Shown one piece after another: positions 34,506-40,410 of a stretch of 40,410 nt of DNA (position 1 is the first letter of the stretch; every line of letters starts with the position of its first letter). Below the pieces are notes generated by a model, which saw only the letters and a program-made list of their open reading frames with translations, was not told where the DNA came from and made no database searches. The stretch is from the NCBI GenBank assembly GCA_027371755.1, contig DAHXLF010000005.1:1-40410 (forward strand), given 5' to 3'. The DNA comes from Acidimicrobiales bacterium. Lineage in GTDB: Bacteria > Actinomycetota > Acidimicrobiia > Acidimicrobiales > JABEUL01. The position numbers were made by a program, and so were the translations under genes.

Positions 34506-35333
34506 CTAACCCGTATGAACCAATGACTTTAAGCTAGCCGGATGGGTATTTATCCAATTAACAAAATCACCCGGCGATACCGCTTTTATGCCAAACAACA
34601 TTTCAGTATGATACACCCCGCAATATTGAGTACACCTTCCCGGATAGTAACCTGCTTTTACAATATTCAAATCAAAATAGTTCGTATATCCCGGTTGTGC
34701 GTAACGAGAAAAATTAAATGCCGGAACATAAAACCCATGGACTACGTCATTGGACACTAACGTAATTTTAATAGGCTCTCCCACCGGCATAACCGCAACA
34801 GGGACATTGCGGGTCGAATAGCTGCTACCGGCATCTGAGCCGAAAACCAGAGACTTTTTAATAACACCATTTTCATCAAATGTATAGGCAAATTGCCAAC
34901 CCCACTGAAATGCCGTAACTTTCACGTTTACATAAGGGTGCGCACTTACGGCATCCACGTTATTTTCCGTCAATACCGTAAAATAAAAGAGTCCACAAAC
35001 AATAATAAACGGGATAATCGTATATATAATTTCCACAATACGATTTTCGTGGAACTGCTTCGGTACCGAATCGTCACCCTTTTTGCGGCGATACCTAAAC
35101 ATAGCCCAAAACATCAGAAGCCATACGATGCCGCCCACAATCAGCGATGCTATAATAAATCCCACAAAAATCTTAAATGTATCTTGACCTTGAGTCGTAG
35201 AACCTCTGTACAATCCAAACGATGGGACTTGACATCCTCCCAAAAATATTCCCGCAACAGTTATTGAAACAACGGTAGAAATCTGTTTTGCGGATTTTTT
35301 ATCTTTAAAATTTTTAATCAGTTTTAAATTCAT
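34506..35333 (-). CDS. ctaC: Cytochrome c oxidase subunit II (CtaC)
   Basis: A 275-residue lipoprotein-like subunit. The N-terminal signal ends in a lipobox (IFLGGCQVP), then come two membrane helices (FIIASLIVGGIVWLLMFWAMF; IIYTIIPFIIVCGLFYF) and an outside cupredoxin domain. The CuA ligands are visible: His in VSNDVVHGFYVPAF and the cluster RCTQYCGVYHTEML (Cys-x3-Cys-x3-His-x2-Met). It takes electrons from cytochrome c (or the cc subunit of the bc1 complex) and passes them to subunit I. First gene of the ctaC-ctaF-MBL/Rieske run, preceded by a 1.1-kb gap. No ctaD follows, which is unusual for the phylum. Confidence 0.95.
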   Translation of the reverse strand: MNLKLIKNFKDKKSAKQISTVVSITVAGIFLGGCQVPSFGLYRGSTTQGQDTFKIFVGFIIASLIVGGIVWLLMFWAMFRYRRKKGDDSVPKQFHENRIVEIIYTIIPFIIVCGLFYFTVLTENNVDAVSAHPYVNVKVTAFQWGWQFAYTFDENGVIKKSLVFGSDAGSSYSTRNVPVAVMPVGEPIKITLVSNDVVHGFYVPAFNFSRYAQPGYTNYFDLNIVKAGYYPGRCTQYCGVYHTEMLFGIKAVSPGDFVNWINTHPASLKSLVHTG

Positions 35334-35662
35334 ATCTTATCTTTAAATCTTAATTCCATCTTTAGGTCAAACAACAGCTATCAATTAAAAGGCATAAGTG
35401 ACGACATTCGACAATATATTTGAGTTTATTACGGGTTCATGTCATACATAGCGATTTTTCAAATCAACAGATTTCCAATACATATTATTATCTAATTTTA
35501 ATTATTCAATCAATTATTTAGTTAATTACGACCTCTGATAAATATAAGTCGAACCGAATCTAAAATCGATTACAACGGCATCTGTAACCAAGCACATACC
35601 GGTTGCACGCAATATGCGCTTACTATTACATACTTTAACCGGTTATCCTCTACCCAAGTAAA

Positions 35663-35704
35663 TATACTGCCATAAATCTATACTGCCATAAATCTATACT
35701 GCCA
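35663..35704. repeat. Tandem repeat, 16 bp x 2.6
   Basis: TATACTGCCATAAATC at 35663-35678 and 35679-35694, with a third partial copy TATACTGCCA at 35695-35704. All copies are identical where they overlap. Confidence 0.93.
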
Positions 35705-35936
35705 GTGTATTTACTATGTATATTTACGCTGCCCTAACAACTTCAATAGGTTATAAATACCTCTAAAACTTATCGAAATTGCCAGATCACGATTTTTAAA
35801 AACGACCCGATTCAACCGCTTTTTAAACAGCTGATCAATAAATTATTTTATCACTTCCACAACATTATGGTACACCTTTAATCAAGATTTCGACTTGACT
35901 AAATTTATCAAAATGAGCATTAATATTAAAAATTAA

Positions 35937-36056
35937 GGCGCAGGGCTCTAGCAGTTAACACTCGTGGATGCGCCTGCTATTCACTTAATTAGCTTAAACT
36001 AATATGATTCAAAACTATGTTTTAGACAATGAATTAAATGAAAGTTTGGCGCATCC
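35937..36056. other. GC-rich block with pseudoknot-like and competing complementarity
   Basis: GGCGCA (35937-35942) pairs with TGCGCC (35969-35974). TAGCA (35949-35953), inside that loop, pairs with TGCTA (35975-35979), directly abutting the first stem as in an H-type pseudoknot. GGATGCGCC (35966-35974) is also perfectly complementary over 9 bp to GGCGCATCC (36048-36056), which would break the first stem. It lies in AT-rich DNA far from both neighbours. It could be part of a small RNA or a leader; the strand is not known. Confidence 0.35.
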
Positions 36057-36060
36057 GACT

Positions 36061-36094
36061 TTACTAACGACAATTTTTTACTAACGACAATTTA
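36061..36094. repeat. Tandem duplication, 17-bp period
   Basis: TTACTAACGACAATTT occurs at 36061-36076 and 36078-36093, one extra T between copies. It follows the GC-rich block by 4 bp. Confidence 0.92.
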
Positions 36095-36170
36095 TCATTT
36101 ATTTAAACGATAATTTCGGTTCAACCAAGTGTCAAGGGAACTAGCTTCGTGTACGGAATTTATAGACTTG

Positions 36171-36194
36171 AGTGATTCCGCCGTTTGGATCACT
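36171..36194. other. Bulged hairpin
   Basis: AGTGATTCC and GGATCACT pair over 8 bp with one bulged T and a 7-nt loop GCCGTTT. No T-run follows on either strand, so it is not a standard terminator. Confidence 0.4.
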
Positions 36195-36269
36195 ACTAAC
36201 AGATTCCAGAGATTTAAATCCTGTATATGTGTGCGTTTACAACTCAATATTTAAGGAGTTGCTGTTTGG

Positions 36270-36362
36270 TTGGATTACCGTTTAATAGAAAGTAGAAAAC
36301 CTATATATAGGTTAAGGAAAGCCTATCAAAAAATAGTCAAACCGTCTGATGTTACAGATTAA
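36270..36362 (+). CDS. Candidate 30-residue basic small protein
   Basis: A TTG-start frame with AAGGAG (36253-36258) 11 nt upstream, ending in TAA. The predicted peptide reads MDYRLIESRKPIYRLRKAYQ and then KIVKPSDVTD, basic in the middle and soluble. It is the only frame with a good ribosome site in the 1.1-kb gap. I do not recognise it. A 16-bp palindrome lies within it (36298-36313), so the sequence may matter as DNA instead. It converges with tatA 100 bp away. Confidence 0.25.
   Translation: MDYRLIESRKPIYRLRKAYQKIVKPSDVTD
36298..36313. repeat. Perfect 16-bp palindrome
   Basis: AACCTATATATAGGTT is fully self-complementary. It could be an operator or a chance feature of AT-rich DNA. Confidence 0.6.
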
Positions 36363-36461
36363 GCAACCTTACTCGCTGCACAATATACGGTACACAATCT
36401 GTTGACTTCATACATCGCTAAATTAAAACTTTTAAAATAATCGATCTGATTGTCAAATTTT

Positions 36462-36665
36462 CTATTTTTGATCTTCAGTTGACGTAGTTTCTGATTTTGA
36501 TCCTTCGGCTCCCTCTTCCAACCCTTTTTTAAATTCATGGGAAGCTGAACCCAGACCTCGGGCAAATTTTGGAAGCTTAGTTCCACCAAAAAGTAACAGC
36601 ACTGCTACGATTACCAATATAATCGGAAGATCTCCGCCGAACAATTCTGCTAAAACAACAGACAT
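36462..36665 (-). CDS. tatA: Sec-independent protein translocase subunit TatA
   Basis: 67 residues from the chosen start. It has a short N-terminal membrane helix (LPIILVIVAVLLLFGGTKL), the FGGTKLPKFARGLGSA hinge and amphipathic helix, and a charged C-terminal tail, as in TatA/TatE. It forms the pore for folded proteins with twin-arginine signals. The ORF track starts at 36677, but there ATGGAG supplies GGAG 6 nt before the second ATG (36665), which gives the more usual N terminus MSVVLAELFG. The overlapping 76-codon frame at 36359 is a shadow. tatB and tatC are not in the window. Confidence 0.93.
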   Translation of the reverse strand: MSVVLAELFGGDLPIILVIVAVLLLFGGTKLPKFARGLGSASHEFKKGLEEGAEGSKSETTSTEDQK

Positions 36666-36910
36666 AAAATACTCCATTTACAAGGGATCATTCTTAAGTG
36701 GACAATACTGACGATACTTAAGTGAACCTATTTATTAGTTTACATCAATTTTGGATCTAGATGTCATATATTGCCGTCGCGAAATTTGATTTCTTAAGTG
36801 CCTGAACAAGGTAATCGGTTCTTAGACCGTCGATGTATTTATCAGAACATTTAACCGTTACGATTTACACTTTTCTATAATTGTCATGGCATCAATTCCA
36901 TGACAGACGA

Positions 36911-37357
36911 TTACCCGGCTATAAATATACCCAAAACAAGCACCGCGATTGCCGAGGTCCCAGCAATAGATCCCCATGCTGCTATTGCTTTTTTGTTTTT
37001 TGCTTTTGTGTGCAAAAAGGAAGCCAGGCCCGTCACAACAACCAAAACAAGCTTTACTATAAAAACAACTTTCCATGCCCAAGAGGTAGCCGAAAAATCA
37101 ATTGCCGATGCATTCCAAAGTCCGGTAAGCACCAAGACCACAAATGCCGGCCATGCCATTTTGGCAAATTGATTAGCAATTGCAGACAATACTTCGGGGC
37201 TGACCTTACGAATTTTCGGTACCAAACCCGCCAATACGATCTGTCCACCAACCCAAACGGCCGCAGCCAAAACGTGCAGGCTTAGCCTTATGCCGTTTAA
37301 TGCAGAACTGAGGTGAGGTACGTTCGAACTTATCGATGAGACTGTTGAAATAAACAT
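36911..37357 (-). CDS. CopD-domain-like small membrane protein
   Basis: About 148 residues with four membrane helices. The first opens with GIRLSLHVLAAAVWVGGQIVLAGLVPKI, the His-and-Trp pattern of the copper resistance D (CopD)/DUF4149-like family, and later helices contain KMAWPAFVVLVLTGLWNA and KVVFIVKLVLVVVTGLASFLHTKAK. Family members are linked to copper or haem handling, but no direct role can be given. The track ORF begins at a TTG (37450) with a hydrophilic N-terminal stretch that does not look like the family, so I prefer the ATG at 37357; no Shine-Dalgarno is clear for either. Confidence 0.75.
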   Translation of the reverse strand: MFISTVSSISSNVPHLSSALNGIRLSLHVLAAAVWVGGQIVLAGLVPKIRKVSPEVLSAIANQFAKMAWPAFVVLVLTGLWNASAIDFSATSWAWKVVFIVKLVLVVVTGLASFLHTKAKNKKAIAAWGSIAGTSAIAVLVLGIFIAG

Positions 37358-37667
37358 ATCTAAGTATTCTAATATGGCAACTTGACCGGGAAAAACCTCG
37401 TTAAAATTATCTTTTTTTAAAGCATCCGGTGGGTTACAAAAATTAACCAAAACAAATTAGCCGAAAACCCAAGAAGCAGCGTTTTCAGCAAACAAGATCA
37501 TGTTGCTTAATACGTAATCCAAAGGGCTAGTCTTGATCCTTTATGCGGTAAAAATTTCTTGTGACTGGTGAGCGAAACGGTACTGCATTGGCCGCATCGA
37601 TCTAAAAAACTCCCAGGCGAGACTGCATTTATTAACCCATGGATTCAGAACGATAAAAAATTTTAGT

Positions 37668-38435
37668 TTAAATTGCGCCCCAGTTTGGCTTACGTTTTTC
37701 GGCGAAGGCAATCGCTCCCTCCATGGCGTCGGTTGAAACAAAGATTTGTCCGAATGCGGAATCTGAAATCTTCCAGGCATCGTCACCCGAAGAACTTAAG
37801 GTATCGTATATAACCTTCTTCGAGTTACGAACTGCGATCGGGGAATTATCCGCAATAACATTTGCCAACGAAAGCGCCTCTTCCAGAACCTTATCTTGAG
37901 GCACTACCCTATTAACCAGCCCCAGATTCATTGCTCGTTTTGCGTCAATTGGCTCTCCTGTAAGTGCTAATTCTAGGGCAATCGACAACGGCAGCCTTCT
38001 ATGCAAGCGAATCAATCCTCCGCCTCCAGCAATAAGCCCCCTTTTGACCTCGGGAATTCCAAATATTGCAGTTTCAGAAGCTACCACCAAATCACATGAA
38101 AGCATTATCTCACATCCGCCGGCCAATGCCGCTCCGTTGACAGCAGCTATGATGGGTTTGGGGTAATTTCTCTTTGCAATACCTGCGAAACCGTATTTAG
38201 GAGAAGCAATCTCCCCTATTTGCCCAGCCGCAAATGCTTTAAGATCCATTCCGGCACAAAATGCCTTATCTCCCGCTCCAGTAATAATTACGACCCATAT
38301 GTCTTTGTCTTCTTCAATTTCATCCAACGCACTGCCTATGGCCGTTGAGGTCGGTCCGTCAATTGCATTTCGGGCTTCGGGTCTGTTTATCGTTATAATT
38401 TCGACGTGATCTCTTTTTTCCCTAAGGATTGTCAT
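37668..38435 (-). CDS. Enoyl-CoA hydratase/isomerase (crotonase) family protein
   Basis: A 255-residue crotonase-fold protein, normal length. The CoA-binding and oxyanion elements are visible: RPEARNAID, AFCAGMDLKAF and AAVNGAALAGGCEIMLSCDLVVA, with catalytic-type Glu residues in GGCEIML and GIPEVKRGLI. It likely hydrates trans-2-enoyl-CoA in beta-oxidation, perhaps working with the upstream thiolase-like protein. AGGAG lies about 7 nt before the ATG. It follows the thiolase-like gene by 122 bp on the same strand, as the last gene of a TetR-led run. Confidence 0.93.
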   Translation of the reverse strand: MTILREKRDHVEIITINRPEARNAIDGPTSTAIGSALDEIEEDKDIWVVIITGAGDKAFCAGMDLKAFAAGQIGEIASPKYGFAGIAKRNYPKPIIAAVNGAALAGGCEIMLSCDLVVASETAIFGIPEVKRGLIAGGGGLIRLHRRLPLSIALELALTGEPIDAKRAMNLGLVNRVVPQDKVLEEALSLANVIADNSPIAVRNSKKVIYDTLSSSGDDAWKISDSAFGQIFVSTDAMEGAIAFAEKRKPNWGAI

Positions 38436-38557
38436 GATATTACTCCTGTTATGTTCAATTTATTAGAAATAAGTGATTTATATTACTCTTGCAGTCTTTA
38501 ATGCTATCAAAACGAGACACGGAAATGCAATTTTTTTTTCCGGTTGTTCAAATCAAA

Positions 38558-40078
38558 TTAATTTTGCCCAAGATACCATCGCGGTTGCTCGCCTCTTATT
38601 TCAACTGTTTTGTCGACAAGTTCAACTTCTTTGAATTCATTTAAATCGCGCTCACCACAAGGCAATACTGCGCGCGATCCATCTCTTAATTCCAGTATTG
38701 CCGGTACCATAAAAACATCACCCATGGGACCGTAAGCAGGTGAAGCTGTAACTATTTTGGCACTCTGCGGTGTTAGCTCACCATTCTTTTGAACAGTTAT
38801 CTCTTTCGAGTCGATTTGCCCTTGACCGTGTTGCGTATCAGCCATTTTAAAACCAGACATAGGCGGTTTATTCGAATAAATTCCGTAAGAATGCTTTGTA
38901 ACATACCATCCGAGGCCACTTACCAAACCAAATCCATCGTTTTCTCTGAGAGTCTCAGTCATTTTTGCAATCGAATGGGATACGTAGTTATTGCCCGGTC
39001 CGCCAAAGTACGGCAGCCCGCCGGTAATCGTAAAACCCCTGGAGTCTTTATCAGAAAGTCCCAATGCCTTAATTGCAAGCTGGACCGGCGACGGGAAACA
39101 TGAATAAAAATCAATAAAATTTATATCGTCAATCGTAATACCGGCAACCTCAAGACACGAAGTTGCCGCAAGATTGATTCCCTCTGAGATGTCATATTCG
39201 GGCCTAGCCGAAAAGTTCCAAATATCGGCGGCATCCGCACCCGAATGGACAAAAATTACCTCGTCTTGCATCTTAAGTGATTTTGCTACTGCCCACGAAG
39301 TCAGGATATACGCAGCACCCTGATCCGAGCCCAAGAATGCACAGTGCAACTTTAGGTAGGGATCTGCTATGGGTCTGTTGTCTTTTGATGCTTCGGCTAG
39401 CTCCTTTGGACCTAACGGGGTCTTAAACCAGGCAAACTCATTTTTTGCTGCAACCTCAGTAAAATGGGCAAACAGTTCCGAAATGTATTCCCTCTGCTGG
39501 AGTATGGATCTACCTTCATTTTTTGCAATTACGGCTTCAAACATCGGATAGACGTGGGCGGGCGATATCAAACCTGCCTCAATCTCTTGCTCGCTTAAAC
39601 CTACTCTGTCTTCACCTAATAAAATATCGGATTGAACTTTATACTCTTTATCGACTTTGTCTAAGTTCGACAGAACTCCTTCAGTCTTCTGCTGTTTATA
39701 TTTTTTGGAAGAAGCCATAGCTTCAGCTCCGGAAATTAAAACTGCCGTCGTTTTGCCTTCAGATATCTCTTTGGAATATTTATTTACCAAATACTGGGGG
39801 GTATTTCCGCCGACTGTAGTGTAATAACATTTAGCATCTTCGATCTTTAAGGATTGAGCTAGAAGCCCTGCAGGTGCTTCCTCCTTTTTACCCAAGATAT
39901 TTACCACCACCACTTTGTCAATAAAGTTTTGAACTTGCATCCCCGAATGCTTCGAATTGGCTTCATCTACTACTATCTGGGCAGCTTCTGTGAGTAACTC
40001 CTGAGCCGCCTTAAGATCTTCTCCTTTGTACGTAACTTGTCCGACAGACAAAATTACCGGCATTCTATCTGGATCCAT
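38558..40078 (-). CDS. Thiolase-superfamily protein (acetyl-CoA acetyltransferase-like, TLP1 type)
   Basis: A 506-residue thiolase-fold protein with an extra C-terminal OB-like domain (from about DSKEITVQKNGELTP). It carries the group markers YYTTVGGNTPQYLVN, FIDFYSCFPSPVQLA, GGLPYFGGPGNNY and VTKHSYGIYS. Where true thiolases have the nucleophilic Cys (CxSG) this one has VGGNTP, so classical thiolysis is doubtful; mycobacterial thiolase-like protein 1 shares this trait. It may act on CoA esters by another route or bind them. The ATG lies one base after the TetR stop, so the two are co-transcribed and probably coupled. Confidence 0.88.
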   Translation of the reverse strand: MDPDRMPVILSVGQVTYKGEDLKAAQELLTEAAQIVVDEANSKHSGMQVQNFIDKVVVVNILGKKEEAPAGLLAQSLKIEDAKCYYTTVGGNTPQYLVNKYSKEISEGKTTAVLISGAEAMASSKKYKQQKTEGVLSNLDKVDKEYKVQSDILLGEDRVGLSEQEIEAGLISPAHVYPMFEAVIAKNEGRSILQQREYISELFAHFTEVAAKNEFAWFKTPLGPKELAEASKDNRPIADPYLKLHCAFLGSDQGAAYILTSWAVAKSLKMQDEVIFVHSGADAADIWNFSARPEYDISEGINLAATSCLEVAGITIDDINFIDFYSCFPSPVQLAIKALGLSDKDSRGFTITGGLPYFGGPGNNYVSHSIAKMTETLRENDGFGLVSGLGWYVTKHSYGIYSNKPPMSGFKMADTQHGQGQIDSKEITVQKNGELTPQSAKIVTASPAYGPMGDVFMVPAILELRDGSRAVLPCGERDLNEFKEVELVDKTVEIRGEQPRWYLGQN

Positions 40079-40079
40079 A

Positions 40080-40410
40080 TCAGCCTTTCATCTTTATATT
40101 GCTGTGTCTCGGTATAATGCCAAACATTATCAGTTCAGTTATAAACACAGCCAAATCATGTGCACTCTTATTGTCGTCGGTAACAAATCTTCGATGTGCG
40201 AACTGAGTTATCAGTGATGTGATTGCAAATGCAATAAGCTTAGATGAACCTTTGATCACGTTACCTGTGTTCTGATAAAACACAATATTCTCTTCAAGCA
40301 TGGTAGCGAAGCCGCCATAGATGTTGTACAGATGAGCCTCAAATCGATCTCCGAGCGCCAAAGAATCCCTAAAAAGCAACTTTAAAAGATCTTTATTGAC
40401 AAAGTGGTGG
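40080..40410 (-). CDS. TetR-family transcriptional regulator, C-terminal part, cut by window edge
   Basis: The frame is open to the right edge (HHFVNKDLLKLLFRD before the track start), so the TTG start in the ORF track is not real. HHFVNKDLL is the end of a TetR helix-turn-helix (compare YYHFPSKEALL), and the remaining 95 residues are helical with the LYNIYGGFATMLEENI type of ligand domain. The missing N terminus lies beyond the window. It immediately precedes the thiolase-like gene (1-nt gap) and probably represses its own operon in response to an acyl-CoA or fatty acid, as many such regulators do; this is inferred from position. Confidence 0.8.
   Translation of the reverse strand, partial: HHFVNKDLLKLLFRDSLALGDRFEAHLYNIYGGFATMLEENIVFYQNTGNVIKGSSKLIAFAITSLITQFAHRRFVTDDNKSAHDLAVFITELIMFGIIPRHSNIKMKG

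Larger units (their letters stand above)
35334..36461. other. 1.1-kb non-coding region between ctaC and tatA
   Basis: The largest gene-free stretch of the window. It holds a 16-bp tandem repeat (35663-35704), a GC-rich block with pseudoknot-like complementarity (35937-36056), a 17-bp tandem repeat (36061-36094), a bulged hairpin (36171-36194), and a 30-codon ORF candidate with AAGGAG (36270-36362) that includes a 16-bp palindrome. No tRNA, RNase P, tmRNA or SRP RNA pattern is recognised. Confidence 0.6.

Noticed and set aside
36359-36589. 76-codon minus-strand frame overlapping tatA
   Set aside because: It is a shadow of tatA; the tatA frame has the conserved family sequence.
36881-37285. 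134-codon and 90-codon plus frames across the CopD-like gene
   Set aside because: They are antisense shadows of a clear multi-helix membrane protein; Cys/Arg/Lys-rich and without ribosome sites.
38515-38557. CGGAAA...TTTCCG with a T9 run after the thiolase-like gene as a terminator
   Set aside because: The T run is inside the loop and on the wrong strand for the leftward gene; no run follows the stem.

Overview
The window looks like a chromosomal segment of a low-GC actinobacterium, most likely related to the Acidimicrobiia. The evidence is gene order. On one side of trpG/pabA lies crgA. On the other lie pknB (PASTA kinase), a class B PBP (pbpA), a PP2C phosphatase (pstP), fhaB, fhaA and a tRNA-Leu(CAG), the order found near oriC in mycobacteria and other actinobacteria. 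A lexA / LysM protein / nrdR cluster, a DUF3040 gene beside dinB, actinobacterial ctaC-ctaF and an NfuA-type scaffold agree with this. The DNA is AT-rich (by eye about 40% GC) with unusually long non-coding gaps, so this is not a streamlined genome. The genus cannot be named from the sequence alone.

Layout: (1) 1-1381, the C-terminal half of a type I restriction HsdR subunit, visibly richer in GC than the rest. (2) 1.5-8 kb, a ROK sugar kinase, a DUF3040 protein, and a leftward run LysM protein > nrdR > PIG-L deacetylase > dinB. This run diverges from lexA across a gap holding two LexA operators, so DNA-damage control probably covers division arrest, dNTP-synthesis control and the error-prone polymerase. 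(3) 8-11 kb, a large secreted CAP/TIG/FN3 protein and crgA. (4) 11.8-21.6 kb, trpG, a GT-C-like membrane protein, and the kinase/phosphatase/FHA/PBP cluster for cell-wall growth. pknA and rodA are missing from it, and the PBP has Asp in place of the SxN Asn. (5) 21.8-28.5 kb, an SRPBCC protein, typA, and a two-gene metal module: a soluble MgtE-type sensor (PRC/MgtE_N/CBS, no channel) followed by an Nramp-like transporter with an altered metal site. A leader with an upstream short ORF and competing stems precedes the transporter. (6) 28.5-34.5 kb, an acyl-CoA dehydrogenase, an MFS exporter, Nfu, a CDF cation exporter, an MBL-Rieske protein and ctaF/ctaC. (7) 35.3-36.5 kb, a 1.1-kb non-coding stretch with pseudoknot-like complementarity and one small-ORF candidate. 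(8) 36.5-40.4 kb, tatA, a CopD-like membrane protein, and a TetR > thiolase-like > enoyl-CoA hydratase operon.

The best candidate for something undescribed is the 24.9-28.5 kb metal module: an MgtE regulatory domain that has lost its channel beside an Nramp homologue that keeps only the Asp of the usual DPGN/MPH metal ligands, with a strong-SD leader peptide (Glu-Pro-Pro near its start) built into a switchable RNA leader. A second pattern is the repeated occurrence of perfect or near-perfect 14-20 bp tandem duplications across the window, mostly between genes.
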